Assembly (NCBI GenBank): GCA_051418055.1
Contig: JBPRGH010000139.1
Location: 225,377 to 289,376 of the forward strand
Direction: 5' to 3'
DNA from: JBPRGH01 sp051418055
GTDB lineage: Bacteria; Bacteroidota; Bacteroidia; Cytophagales; Cyclobacteriaceae
Length of the DNA stretch: 64,000 nucleotides
In this document: positions 40,501-49,424 of the stretch, one piece after another
Position numbering within the stretch: the stretch's first letter is position 1
How the letters are laid out: the number at the start of each line of letters is the position of its first letter
Made by a program: the position numbers and the translations under genes
The notes under the pieces: generated by a model
The model's input: the letters and a program-made list of their open reading frames with translations, nothing else
Told to the model about the DNA's origin: nothing
Database searches by the model: none

Positions 40501-41681
40501 ACATAACTGCTCACCAGGGGAAAATCAAACTTAATCTAAAAGAGGACCAAATATATACAATAAGTAATGTACGCGGCCGCCTTAAAGATTTTAATACAAG
40601 ACAGCATAAAGGTCAACTTCTATATTCAGAATCCGTAGATGCAAAAGCAAGTGAAATTAGTGGATCTTTTAATGATAATAATGATAAACTAATAATTTCC
40701 GGTTTTGATCTGAAGGATTCCGGAAAAAAAATAACATTAAACAAAGTCTCTTTAAAACCAGTACATGAGAAGCTTAAGTATGCTTACCAGTTCGGGCATG
40801 AAACTGACTGGATCAATCTTGTGCTACGAAAGGTAACCGTTAGTAACCTGGATGTAAATACATTACTTGATGAGAATAAACTATTAATAAATAGCATATC
40901 AGCAAATTCATTAGATGCTGATGTATACCGGGATAAAAAACTACCCGAAAAAGAAGATAAAAGCACCTTATTACCACAATCAGCTTTAAAAAAGCTTGAT
41001 ATGAAATTAAATATTGATACATTCAGAATAAAAAATGCTAATCTTACTTATCAGGAATTAGGCGAACAGTCATTTGAACCCGGAGAACTTAATTTTAATG
41101 ATCTTGATATTTGGATAACCAATATCACTAATATACCTTCAGTTATTGATACATATAATAAATTGGTAGTTCATACTTTGGGAGAAATTGAGGGGACAAA
41201 AATCACTACCACAGCCAGTTTTGATCTAACATCAGAAAATGATGAATTTCTTTTTTCAGGTACAATGGGTGAAGGAAGCCTTAAAAAATTTAATAATATA
41301 TTGGAAAAAAATACTTTTCTTCGCATTGATAAAGGACATTCAAAAGGATTATCATTCAGTTTAAAAGCAGATAATGATCTTGCTGCGGGAGAGATGAAGT
41401 TTTACTACAAAAGCTTGAAGGTCTCACTTCTCGATAAAAAGACCAATAAATCCAGCGGCCTTGATGAATCATTAGCTTCCTTTTTTGCCAACACTTTTGT
41501 TATTAATTCTAATAATCCAAGTTTATTTGTTTTAAATGAAGGAAACATCTATTTTAAAAGAGATAAATCAAAATCCCTTTTTAATTATTGGGCAAAATCA
41601 TTTTTAAGTGGCATTGTAAGCAGCATCGGTGTTAAAAATAATAAAAAAGAAGCAGAAGAAGCCTTGGAGGCTCAGGATTAA
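37530..41681 (+). CDS. Giant AsmA/TamB-like membrane-anchored protein, 1383 aa
   Basis: One N-terminal helix (LITLLLVMILFSAAILIV, about 22-40) anchors a very long periplasmic part. This part is rich in repeated short beta-strands with 'L-x-I-x-N-V/L-x-I' patterns (DLKNIRVDSPSMTIFN, KRIITVNN-type). Such repeats are typical of AsmA/DUF748-like proteins that form lipid-transfer grooves between the membranes. Its end is a charged helix (NNKKEAEEALEAQD). Lipid transport to the outer membrane is therefore the leading guess. The histidine kinase gene starts 34 nt after it and may be co-transcribed. Confidence 0.8.
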   Translation: MKLRFRKYFKLQHKKVSRQAKLITLLLVMILFSAAILIVNKEIIHHRIYKAVGNTLQEWVYKETDGLYHFRYDSLSVNTLREQVTLKNVQLEIDSMQLEKLSEKPRNIYLLHSPRLFLDITSIWNVIFENKLDLKNIRVDSPSMTIFNLSGKDTANLSMESGDLYLKLNQYLDEFKIEKFFLKSGDIIYKRVRGAEEREVTINDFDVYVDNLMVDAEKRTAGTDRVRVVLNEPSFMLADDIHKIQMDSLIVDSEYETIILNNVFVFPEYEKLKGSDLSEISLYNFNIPNIILKGINFSQAYQDNILEIDKILIPNPEIIIDTHKKENGAASKKGGNNSLPILLSTLFNRISTNQLLISDASMDLAIESNNKLRNLQVKNTNLSITGLDLDTIKYSKKNNHINYTQIDLELEDYQLILPDSIHLLKANRIAYNSDSTDLKISGIDVYPKDPINAEDTINKFKVTIPNITLEGFHLMEYLQTHEVSLTSVNVTQPEVVFHNQTRSKDSIKTINFNIALPNEKLANRITSGEILIDEVKFTLLQDNQPIFYFDGGVLSFNDFLLTSTLPEKEKMFNSDDVKVLLASTKIYHDDFNNIEFSDFTGNLKDHSFAIKDLILQDSNERWELEGHNLKLGNFNIKEFLEAENLELDILTIEDVKVVYNKEVEKKSTSKETKQPFTLNHFKIGNGDLIVKDDKGMTSRITNIQGEIQNIAFNDSETKVGNVKLKTGQIEHSVADDNLQIGAMSANITSEDILLHLPYAKPIDYSLDNAVSVKASQISLLNYDLYLLLNEQKLLSDELKVLSTSFQIRNQNASQEKDTKDILKFNWDKILNGSLNEIQLGRVIVSGPELSLTVNDGAFSTADYQLELKNFDTSTDGDNYLLNSNGVRVKINALSYEKDDLKLTADQFNLDEKKKLITVNNLSAGNSSINFNAPLVFAKQLDLRKLTEEQKLVGNELELAGFKLNYIKPKAKDTQSDEDKDSDELPFISFDNITAHQGKIKLNLKEDQIYTISNVRGRLKDFNTRQHKGQLLYSESVDAKASEISGSFNDNNDKLIISGFDLKDSGKKITLNKVSLKPVHEKLKYAYQFGHETDWINLVLRKVTVSNLDVNTLLDENKLLINSISANSLDADVYRDKKLPEKEDKSTLLPQSALKKLDMKLNIDTFRIKNANLTYQELGEQSFEPGELNFNDLDIWITNITNIPSVIDTYNKLVVHTLGEIEGTKITTTASFDLTSENDEFLFSGTMGEGSLKKFNNILEKNTFLRIDKGHSKGLSFSLKADNDLAAGEMKFYYKSLKVSLLDKKTNKSSGLDESLASFFANTFVINSNNPSLFVLNEGNIYFKRDKSKSLFNYWAKSFLSGIVSSIGVKNNKKEAEEALEAQD

Positions 41682-41715
41682 AAATAATAGCAGTCAACCA
41701 TTTTAATAACAAGAA

Positions 41716-43287
41716 ATGTTAAATATTTGGAAAAAAATAAGTTTAACAGGTGTTGATGATACAACTGATTTCCGCAGTCGAAATATAGTATTATCAAATC
41801 AACTGACAGCTGTTCTTATTGTTTTCTGTTTAATTGTATCCTTACTCCTGGATAGTTTCTTTGGAAATCCGCTATCCTCTACCCTTACAATTTATGTAGG
41901 GATCACTCTGACTCTTGTATGGGTATTTAATTATTTCCGGCTCATTAATACCAGCCGCTTTTTTCTCTGCTATTTCATGTCTTTGGCTACTATGGCCGTT
42001 GCACTTGCCGCAAAATTGAATAACCCAACTCATATTGATGAATTTGAATTTTATGATAGCAGGTTGTTTTTGTTGGGAACAGCCATGCTCCCATTCATCC
42101 TGTTCGATTTAAGGGAAAAACAAAAGCTTTTTGTCGCCCTGTCTGTAGGTTTCTTTTTGATCCTGTTATACGATGCGATTCATGAGCTTTTTCAGGTAGG
42201 ATATTTTCAGGTAGGATATGAAAATACCAGGTATCTTTTTATAAACTATGCTATCCTAATCACATACGGTATTATTGGTAGCGCAATTCTGGTATTAAAG
42301 CATACTATTCAAAAAACAGAAGAAAAGAATGAACAATTGATCAATGATCTCACTAATAGTCAAAACTTATTGAGGCAGAATAATGAAGATCTCAAACGAT
42401 TAAATCAAAATATTCTAGAAAGAAACCGATCAATAGAGCATCAATCGGAAGAATTAAAAACCAGTCAGGAACAGATATTTAACGCCTCACAAATTATTGC
42501 CAAGCAGCGGGAAGAGCTGGAAACAAAGAACAGAATGCTAGAGGTAAAACTAAGGACACAGGATAAAAGCCTGTTGGAGGTAAATACAGAATTAGTAAAA
42601 CGTAATAATGAGTTAAGACAATTTGGTTATACTATTTCACATAATTTAAGAGGTCCAATTGCAAGCTTACTTGGACTGGCAAACCTATTCAATAAAAAAG
42701 AAGCATATCCTGGAAATATAAATATTATCAATCACATTCAGGAAGTTACCGATAACCTTGATATTATAATTAGAGACCTGAACCGTATTGTAGAGATCAG
42801 GAAGGATGCGCAATTAAGAACTGAGGCCATAGACCTGGATCATGAGTTAAAAGTTGTTATTTCCAGCATGAGGGAATCTGTCGAAAAAGCTAATGCTACC
42901 ATTCATATTAACCTTGGTACAAAAAATATAGAAGGTATTAAAGCTTATGTACACAGCATTTTCTATAATCTTTTAGATAACAGCATTAAATTTCGTTCAC
43001 AAAAAAGAAACCTGAATATATCTGTATCCTCATTTAAGCAAAATGGTAGTGTTTATGTAAAAGTAGAGGACAACGGGATTGGTTTTAATATAGCCAAACA
43101 TTATCAGGATATTTTTCAATTATATAAAAAATTCCACTTAAATACACCTGGCCGTGGTTTAGGATTATATCTTACAAAGCTTCAGGTAGAAACGTTGGAG
43201 GGTGAAATACTCGCTAATAGCGTGGAGGACCATGGAACAATTATTACCATTAGCTTTCCAGCAGCTCCAGATGATGAAGATCATTAA
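41716..43287 (+). CDS. Sensor histidine kinase, multi-pass membrane
   Basis: The 523-aa protein has about six N-terminal helices (to about residue 195), a long coiled coil (about 200-295), then HisKA with phospho-accepting His309 in ISHNLRGPIASLLGL, and an HATPase_c domain (FYNLLDNSIKF, VEDNGIGF, GRGLGLYLTKLQVE). No PAS or periplasmic domain is seen, so sensing may be through the membrane part. The partner response regulator is not adjacent. Its end overlaps the convergent phosphatase gene by 38 nt, which may lead to antisense effects. Confidence 0.9.
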   Translation: MLNIWKKISLTGVDDTTDFRSRNIVLSNQLTAVLIVFCLIVSLLLDSFFGNPLSSTLTIYVGITLTLVWVFNYFRLINTSRFFLCYFMSLATMAVALAAKLNNPTHIDEFEFYDSRLFLLGTAMLPFILFDLREKQKLFVALSVGFFLILLYDAIHELFQVGYFQVGYENTRYLFINYAILITYGIIGSAILVLKHTIQKTEEKNEQLINDLTNSQNLLRQNNEDLKRLNQNILERNRSIEHQSEELKTSQEQIFNASQIIAKQREELETKNRMLEVKLRTQDKSLLEVNTELVKRNNELRQFGYTISHNLRGPIASLLGLANLFNKKEAYPGNINIINHIQEVTDNLDIIIRDLNRIVEIRKDAQLRTEAIDLDHELKVVISSMRESVEKANATIHINLGTKNIEGIKAYVHSIFYNLLDNSIKFRSQKRNLNISVSSFKQNGSVYVKVEDNGIGFNIAKHYQDIFQLYKKFHLNTPGRGLGLYLTKLQVETLEGEILANSVEDHGTIITISFPAAPDDEDH

Positions 43288-43876
43288 ATAACTTAATCCT
43301 TGTCAGATTCCCGGTAAAAATAAGCTTGTAAAGACTAGTGTTGCTATGTGGAAAGAAATCCATGCAGCTTATTGGATAATTTAAAAGGATACATAGCAAT
43401 ATACGCATTGCCCTGCCATGCATACAGATTAAGATCGTCTCTTCGTCCTCATTAGCCAATATTTCATTAATTGTTGCTCGTAATCGAAAAGCTACCTCCT
43501 CAGGGCTTTCTCCATTTGCCATTTTTTGATGAAGATCTCCTTTTCTCCAGGCAGCTATAACCTTATCGTAATAAACCTCCTCCTCATGTTCGATTTTAAT
43601 TCCCTCTTTAGATCCCCAGCTAATCTCCTTTAAACCTTCATGAGGTTGATGCTCATAGCCTGCATTTAAAAATGGCTGGACTGTCTCTATTGTCCGAGCC
43701 AATGTAGAAGTATATATATTATCAAAATCAACCGAACTATATTTTTGATAAAAAGCTTCCGCCTGAAGTCTCCCTGTCTCATTAAGTGATGAATTAACAC
43801 CACTACCCTGCACAATTTTATTGAGATTATAATCCGTTTGTCCGTGTCGTATCAGATAAATTTTTTTGCTGGTCAA
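43250..43876 (-). CDS. Histidine phosphatase family protein
   Basis: This 208-aa phosphoglycerate-mutase-like protein begins with the catalytic LIRHGQTDYNLN (His and Arg of the RHG motif). It has the acid residue near GLKEISWGSKEG and the second active-site His in ICMHGRAMRILL. It probably dephosphorylates a small metabolite. Its exact substrate is unknown. Its 3' end overlaps the kinase gene, and its start faces the menaquinone genes across a 43-nt gap. Confidence 0.87.
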   Translation of the reverse strand: MTSKKIYLIRHGQTDYNLNKIVQGSGVNSSLNETGRLQAEAFYQKYSSVDFDNIYTSTLARTIETVQPFLNAGYEHQPHEGLKEISWGSKEGIKIEHEEEVYYDKVIAAWRKGDLHQKMANGESPEEVAFRLRATINEILANEDEETILICMHGRAMRILLCILLNYPISCMDFFPHSNTSLYKLIFTGNLTRIKLFNDLHHLELLES

Positions 43877-43919
43877 CTTTTAGTAGTATTTTTGGTACTT
43901 TACAAAATTAACAAATAAT

Positions 43920-44339
43920 ATGTTTGATACCTCCATAACAGTAGACCACCTCAATAAAATGGCTAAAGGTTGTATGCTGGAACATCTGGGTATAGAGTTT
44001 ATTGAAGTAGGTAAAGATTTTATAAAGGCAAAAATGCCAGTTGATCATCGTACACACCAGCCTTATGGGCTTTTACATGGCGGCGCCTCTGTAACTTTGG
44101 CAGAAACTCTAGGAAGTGTAGCTGCACATCACACTGTTAATGATGAAAGGTTCTATACTGTAGGACAGGAAATTAATGCAAATCATATTAGAAGTATTCG
44201 AGAAGGGTTTGTTTATGGGATAACCAAACCCATACATATTGGTAAAAGAAGCCATATATGGAGTATAGAAATATTTGACGAACAAGACCGGCTTATCTGC
44301 ATTAGTAGGATAACAATGGCTGTAATTGAAAAACGATAG
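43920..44339 (+). CDS. Hotdog-fold thioesterase, probable DHNA-CoA hydrolase
   Basis: The 139-aa PaaI/YbgC-type hotdog thioesterase has PYGLLHGGASVTLAETLGSVAAH, where the helix dipole and the Glu are typical of the 4-hydroxybenzoyl-CoA thioesterase family. It precedes menF, overlapping it by 1 nt, so hydrolysis of 1,4-dihydroxy-2-naphthoyl-CoA (the MenI step) is the likely role. The family also includes unrelated acyl-CoA thioesterases, so the name menI is an inference from context. Confidence 0.82.
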   Translation: MFDTSITVDHLNKMAKGCMLEHLGIEFIEVGKDFIKAKMPVDHRTHQPYGLLHGGASVTLAETLGSVAAHHTVNDERFYTVGQEINANHIRSIREGFVYGITKPIHIGKRSHIWSIEIFDEQDRLICISRITMAVIEKR

Positions 44340-45466
44340 TGGAAAAAACAATCACCACATATACATTACTTTATAAAATTAAAAGCATTATTTCTAATGC
44401 TTTACATGATCAAAAAAGCTTTGCATGTTGGTCATTACCAGGAGAAGAGCTGATCCATGTAATCACTTCAGATGATGTACAAAAATTTAATCCTGGTTTT
44501 CAACTCGAAGATCTACCTGAAGGGTTCGTTTTTGCTCCGTTTGACCAGGACAAAAGGAAGGTCTTTTATCTTAAAAGCACCTTTTACTGGAATTCGGAAG
44601 AGGAAATGGATATTGTTGATAAAAAGGAACCTGAGTCCCAATTTCATAAAGGAGATTCAAAACTTTATGATACTCCTACGGATCATTACCTGCACATTGT
44701 AGAGGAGTGTATTAATAAAATTTCAGACGGGTATTTTGAAAAAGTTGTCCCTGCACGAAAAAAGACTAATCAGTTACAGGAAGATTTTGATGCCATTCAG
44801 TTTTTCCTTACACTAACAAGCCAATATCCTGATGCTTTTGTTTCTTTTGTATCTATTCCGAAAGCAGGAACATGGATTGGAGCCTCCCCTGAGATTCTCA
44901 TTCATGTTAAGGACAATATATTTAAAACTGTTGCCCTTGCAGGCACTCAGCCTTATGAACAAACACGCTCGATTAGAGATACCAGCTGGACGCAAAAAGA
45001 AATAGAGGAGCAGGCACTTGTAAGCAGGTATGTGATCAACTGCTTTAAAAAGATCAGGTTAAGGGAGTTTGAAGAATTTGGTCCAAAGACGGTCCGTGCC
45101 GGTAATCTTTTGCATTTGAAAACAGAATTTAAAGTAGACATGCAGGAAACAAATTATCCCGACCTTGGATCTACAATGCTTCAGCTTCTCCATCCTACCT
45201 CTGCAGTTTGTGGTATGCCGGTTGAAAGAGCTCAAAAATTCCTAAAAGAAAATGAGGATTTTGACCGTGGGTTTTTCAGTGGTTATCTGGGCCCTGTAAA
45301 TATCTTCAATTCTACAGATCTGTTTGTAAACCTACGTTGTCTACAGCTAATTGATGATCATATCATAACTTATGCAGGCGCTGGTGTGACCATTGATTCT
45401 GATCCTGCAAAAGAGCTGAATGAAACAGAAATTAAAATGAACACGCTAATCCGAATGCTGAAATAA
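44339..45466 (+). CDS. menF: Isochorismate synthase
   Basis: The 375-aa chorismate-binding enzyme converts chorismate to isochorismate, the first committed menaquinone step. It uses a GTG start that overlaps the previous stop by 1 nt (TAGTGG). KVVPARKKT, WIGASPEIL, AGTQPYE, MLQLLHPTSAVCGMP and the GFFSGYLGP block with Mg-binding acids near the C-terminus (GAGVTIDSDPAKELNETEIKM) are standard. The menD start codon follows its stop directly. Confidence 0.92.
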   Translation: MEKTITTYTLLYKIKSIISNALHDQKSFACWSLPGEELIHVITSDDVQKFNPGFQLEDLPEGFVFAPFDQDKRKVFYLKSTFYWNSEEEMDIVDKKEPESQFHKGDSKLYDTPTDHYLHIVEECINKISDGYFEKVVPARKKTNQLQEDFDAIQFFLTLTSQYPDAFVSFVSIPKAGTWIGASPEILIHVKDNIFKTVALAGTQPYEQTRSIRDTSWTQKEIEEQALVSRYVINCFKKIRLREFEEFGPKTVRAGNLLHLKTEFKVDMQETNYPDLGSTMLQLLHPTSAVCGMPVERAQKFLKENEDFDRGFFSGYLGPVNIFNSTDLFVNLRCLQLIDDHIITYAGAGVTIDSDPAKELNETEIKMNTLIRMLK

Positions 45467-47179
45467 ATGCAGGAACCATTCATTTATAATATCGCGGAAA
45501 TATGTTCTCAGCTAGGCATAAAAAATGTTATATTATCACCCGGCTCCCGCTGTGCACCATTAACGATTGCATTTAACCGGCATCCTAATATTTTGGTGAG
45601 AACAATCAGCGATGAACGATCAGCAGGTTATATTGCCTTGGGAATGGCTTTAGGTACAAAAGAAGCCGTGGCTTTGGTTTGCACGTCAGGTACAGCTGCA
45701 GCTAATTATCTACCGTCAGTCGCTGAAGCCTATTATCAAAAAGTGCCGCTTATATTATTTACTGCCGACAGGCCTCCTGAGTGGATAAACCAACAGGATA
45801 ATCAGGCTATTCAGCAGTATAATTTATATGGTAGTCATGCCAAAGGATTTTATCAGCTTCCTGTGGACCTTACACATAAAGATGCTAAATGGCACCTGGT
45901 ACGTTCTGTAGCTGAAGCTATAAACCTTTCTAAAGAGTATCCCAGAGGTCCTGTTCATGTCAATGTTCCTGTTCGTGAACCTTTTTATCCAAAGAAGGAT
46001 GAGGAGATAGTTTTTAAAGAGCTGCGAATAACAGAAGTAGTCGAACCTAAACCTGATAGTTACGAATTTCCAGAAAAATTAATAAATGAACTTGAGTTAA
46101 GTAAAAAGATCCTGATTCTGGGTGGGCAGCAATTTTATAATAATAAATTAACAGATACTCTTTCGCAATTAACAGCAGCAGGTATCCCCGTTATAGGAGA
46201 CCTTAATTCGAATTTACATGAAGTGGATAATATCATTATCCACCAGGATACTTTTCTACCCCAATATCTAGATGAAGCTGCTGATCTACAACCTGATCTG
46301 CTTATCACTTTTGGAGATAATATCCTTTCTAAGAACCTTAAACTTTTTATTAGGAACAATAAACCCCAATATCACTGGCACATCCAGCAAAGTGGTAAAG
46401 TAGCTGATACATTTCAATCACTCACAGCCATAGTGAGAACTGACCCGGAGGTGTTTTTAAGATCCCTCATCAAAATAAAAGATCTTTCGCCGGATTATGG
46501 CTTCAATGATAGCTGGAGAACCGCAGAGTCAAAAGCTGAAGTGGCTTTAAATGAATATTTTAATGAAAATAAAAATGCTGAGCTTACAATAGTTTATCAT
46601 TTTTTAAAGAGCATTCCTGAAGATATAAACCTTCATCTTGCCAACAGCATGAGTGTCAGGTATGCCAATTTAATAGGATTAAAAGACAAAAAAGGCCTTA
46701 AGGTATTTTCTAATCGAGGTACCAGCGGTATTGATGGTTCAAACAGTACAGCGGTAGGAATTGCAATTGCTGACCCTACCCGAGAAAATTTCCTGCTCAC
46801 AGGGGATATGGCCCTACTCTACGATCGCAATGCATTCTGGCACAATTATGAAATTGAAAATCTCAAAATACTTGTTTTGAATAATCATGGCGGCGGTATT
46901 TTTAGATTAATAGAGGGACCTTCGGCACTACCTGAACTGAATGATCTTTTTGAAACAAATCAAAAACTCACTGCAGAATATATTGCTAAGGAATATGAAT
47001 TCACCTATTTAAGTTGTAGGGACACAGAGGGTATTAATGATAAAATTAAAAATTTTACTAAGAGTAAGAAAAAAACTATTCTGGAGTATTTTAGTGATAG
47101 CAAGGAAAACCAGCAGGAGTTTAAAGCTTTCAAGCAGAAGATAAAAAAAGCTTTTAAAAAAATTAATAATAGCAATTAA
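45467..47179 (+). CDS. menD: SEPHCHC synthase
   Basis: The 570-aa TPP-dependent enzyme adds 2-oxoglutarate to isochorismate. It has the N-terminal LSPGSRCAPLTIAF (active site), SDERSAGYIALGMAL with the cofactor-activating Glu, TSGTAAANYLPSVAEAYY and the TPP/Mg region LTGDMALLYDRNAFW followed by NNHGGGIFRL. Length and start are normal. It is immediately 3' of menF with no gap, so the two should be translated together. Confidence 0.95.
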   Translation: MQEPFIYNIAEICSQLGIKNVILSPGSRCAPLTIAFNRHPNILVRTISDERSAGYIALGMALGTKEAVALVCTSGTAAANYLPSVAEAYYQKVPLILFTADRPPEWINQQDNQAIQQYNLYGSHAKGFYQLPVDLTHKDAKWHLVRSVAEAINLSKEYPRGPVHVNVPVREPFYPKKDEEIVFKELRITEVVEPKPDSYEFPEKLINELELSKKILILGGQQFYNNKLTDTLSQLTAAGIPVIGDLNSNLHEVDNIIIHQDTFLPQYLDEAADLQPDLLITFGDNILSKNLKLFIRNNKPQYHWHIQQSGKVADTFQSLTAIVRTDPEVFLRSLIKIKDLSPDYGFNDSWRTAESKAEVALNEYFNENKNAELTIVYHFLKSIPEDINLHLANSMSVRYANLIGLKDKKGLKVFSNRGTSGIDGSNSTAVGIAIADPTRENFLLTGDMALLYDRNAFWHNYEIENLKILVLNNHGGGIFRLIEGPSALPELNDLFETNQKLTAEYIAKEYEFTYLSCRDTEGINDKIKNFTKSKKKTILEYFSDSKENQQEFKAFKQKIKKAFKKINNSN

Positions 47180-47192
47180 CCTGTTTACATAT

Positions 47193-47549
47193 ATGTATGA
47201 GAAAAGGGAATTATATCGTGCGATTGCTGAAGTAGCTTATGCTATAGCAAGGGCTGGTGACGGATTACAATCAGAAGAACGTGAGCAGTTTTTTAGTATT
47301 ATTAATAGCCATCTGGATTTTGATTCATGGTCGGCATTGAGCAGGTTTGAAATTCTCGAGGAAATGCATCCGGATCCAATGAATGCTTATGAATATGCTT
47401 TAAGTGAGATCAGAAAGTATAAACATTATCTGACACCGGAAATTAAAGCGCACGGTATGGAAGTTGCTAACGCAGTTGCTGAAGCTTATCACGGTAAAAA
47501 TATTCAGGAGCTTAATTTACTAGATCGATTTAAAAAGGCTTTGGAATAA
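47193..47549 (+). CDS. TerB-like small helical protein, 118 aa
   Basis: The all-helical protein has the TerB-like pattern AEVAYAIARAGDGLQSEEREQFFSII: a helix, an acidic metal-binding loop, then helices. TerB proteins bind divalent metal and are tied to tellurite resistance and envelope stress, but their job is poorly known. It lies between menD and menE and overlaps menE by 1 nt (TAATG). No menaquinone reaction is known for this family. Confidence 0.7.
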   Translation: MYEKRELYRAIAEVAYAIARAGDGLQSEEREQFFSIINSHLDFDSWSALSRFEILEEMHPDPMNAYEYALSEIRKYKHYLTPEIKAHGMEVANAVAEAYHGKNIQELNLLDRFKKALE

Positions 47550-48643
47550 TGTCCTCCCAAAAAAGAACATTTATTTTAAATGGCAGAACTATTGCTCTCA
47601 CTTCTATATTAGAAAAAGATATTGACCCTTCAACTGAATTTGAAAAGGATGTCATTGACTTCTGCCATGACTGGTTATCAGGGAGTGAAACATTTATAAT
47701 CAAAACCTCTGGGAGTACAGGAGAGCCCAAACAAATAAAAGTTACACGCGATCAGATCATGGCAAGCATTAAGCAAACAGCCAAAGCACTAGAACTAACA
47801 GATTCTGATACGGCCTTAGTAGGTCTTCCAGCTTCTTCAACGGGTGGAAAAATGATGATCGCCCGAAGCCTTCATTTAAATATGCATATGGAATGTGTAG
47901 AACCATCGGCCAATCCTTTTTTAAAAAGTAAATCTAATCCGACTTTCATTGCACTAACACCTTATCAGCTGGCTATGGTCCTGCAGGAAAATCCAAAAAA
48001 ACTAAATGGTTTAAAAGCTATTTTAGTTGGTGGAGCACCGGTAAGCAAACAATTAGAGGAAAAGATAAAAACCACCGTCACATCGCCTGTTTATGCTACC
48101 TACGGAATGACTGAAACCGTTTCTCATATAGCGCTTAAATCCATCAACGAGAAAAATAAAAAAAATGCCTTTGATATTTTACCGGGAATTGAAATAAAAA
48201 CTACAAAAGATGATTGCCTGCAAATAAAAGGTGCCGTAACTGATGATCAATGGATAACTACAAACGATAGAGTGGAATTAATAAATGACAAAACATTCAA
48301 ATGGTTAGGTCGTGCAGATTTTATTATAAATTCCGGAGGAGTAAAAATACAGCCTGAAGTAGTAGAAACGGCTATTGAAGCAGTTTTTAATCAAAAGAAG
48401 TACAAGAACAATTACTTTATAATGGGTATTCCTCATGAGACATTAGGACAGCAATGCGTATTATTTATTGAAGGCCCTAAGCCTAATCAGGGTCAATTAA
48501 AGGAGCTAAAGGAAGATCTAGACCAAGCGATGCCTAAACACTATGCTCCAAAAGAGATATATTTTATTTCCAGTTTTGAATCTACACCATCAGGAAAAAT
48601 AGATAAAGTAAAAACGGCAGCCAGTATTAAGAAGGCTCCCTGA
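47549..48643 (+). CDS. menE: O-succinylbenzoate-CoA ligase
   Basis: The 364-aa ANL-superfamily enzyme activates OSB with ATP and CoA. P-loop-like TSGSTGEPKQIKVTRDQI, YATYGMTETVSHIA (motif A5), a shortened A7 region (TNDRVELINDKTFKWLGRADFIINSGGVKIQPE) and the catalytic Lys near the end (TPSGKIDKVKT) are present. It is shorter than many MenE enzymes (about 450 aa), as is usual in Bacteroidota. menC, menB and menA are not in the window. It overlaps the convergent XRE gene by 17 nt. Confidence 0.88.
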   Translation: MSSQKRTFILNGRTIALTSILEKDIDPSTEFEKDVIDFCHDWLSGSETFIIKTSGSTGEPKQIKVTRDQIMASIKQTAKALELTDSDTALVGLPASSTGGKMMIARSLHLNMHMECVEPSANPFLKSKSNPTFIALTPYQLAMVLQENPKKLNGLKAILVGGAPVSKQLEEKIKTTVTSPVYATYGMTETVSHIALKSINEKNKKNAFDILPGIEIKTTKDDCLQIKGAVTDDQWITTNDRVELINDKTFKWLGRADFIINSGGVKIQPEVVETAIEAVFNQKKYKNNYFIMGIPHETLGQQCVLFIEGPKPNQGQLKELKEDLDQAMPKHYAPKEIYFISSFESTPSGKIDKVKTAASIKKAP

Positions 48644-49421
48644 GACGCATAATTTCTTTTTGCATCTCCATGAGCATCTTTGTCAGCTCTTCAATTTTAT
48701 TATCTGCAGGTTGTGCCGCTTCTGCATTAGGAAATTCTACCGAAACATACGCTTTGCTACTCCATAATTCCAGTACATCATCAGCATCAACCTGATATGG
48801 TGCGTATTGCCTGTTATCTGAGACAAGGAACAATTTACCTGTATCATCAATATAGTTAAACACCCTCTTATAGACTATACCATCTGTTTTGGTAACCAAA
48901 ATATACGTCTTACCATTTTTTATATCCCTCAGGTCATCCACATATTCCCCAATAATAATGGTACCTGATACGAGAGGCAACATAGAGTCGCCACTAAGCT
49001 CGAAGGCACGATATGTTGCATTCGTACTTAAAAATGGAAGCCTGAATTTCGGGAGCTGTGCAACAAATTCAGGATCGGAGTAGTCCGCAAGATAACCTGC
49101 TGCTGCTTTTTGTGGCACTAATTCTATATTCTCCTTATCCTCACTATCCACTGTAATAGCTAAAATCTCTTTTCCCCTTTTAAACTTACCGGTCTTTAGT
49201 TCAGCTTCAGATAATTTTTTTACATCCTTATTAACCAGGATATCTATAGAAGTGCCAAATAACTCTGCGATAGTACCAAGATTATTTAACCTGGGATCTG
49301 CCCTACCCTCTTCATAGGCTCCAACCAATGATCTCTTTATACCAATTTTTTCGGCAAATTGCTCTTGTGTTAAATTAGCCTGCTTCCGAAGGAAACGAAT
49401 ATTTTCGCTTATAAGACTCAT
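48627..49421 (-). CDS. XRE-type regulator with S24 LexA-like protease domain
   Basis: The 264-aa protein has an N-terminal helix-turn-helix (LTQEQFAEKIGIKRSLVGAYEEGRADP) and a C-terminal S24 domain. A cleavage site AlaGly lies at 108-109 (KAAAGYLADY), with catalytic Ser146 (GDSM) and Lys185 (VYKRVF). This is the layout of CI-like or LexA-like repressors that self-cleave after DNA damage. The C-terminus is a helical tail. Its gene starts 3 nt after a 91-aa gene on the same strand, and inverted repeats upstream of that gene are plausible operators. Confidence 0.9.
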   Translation of the reverse strand: MSLISENIRFLRKQANLTQEQFAEKIGIKRSLVGAYEEGRADPRLNNLGTIAELFGTSIDILVNKDVKKLSEAELKTGKFKRGKEILAITVDSEDKENIELVPQKAAAGYLADYSDPEFVAQLPKFRLPFLSTNATYRAFELSGDSMLPLVSGTIIIGEYVDDLRDIKNGKTYILVTKTDGIVYKRVFNYIDDTGKLFLVSDNRQYAPYQVDADDVLELWSSKAYVSVEFPNAEAAQPADNKIEELTKMLMEMQKEIMRLREPS

Positions 49422-49424
49422 TTC

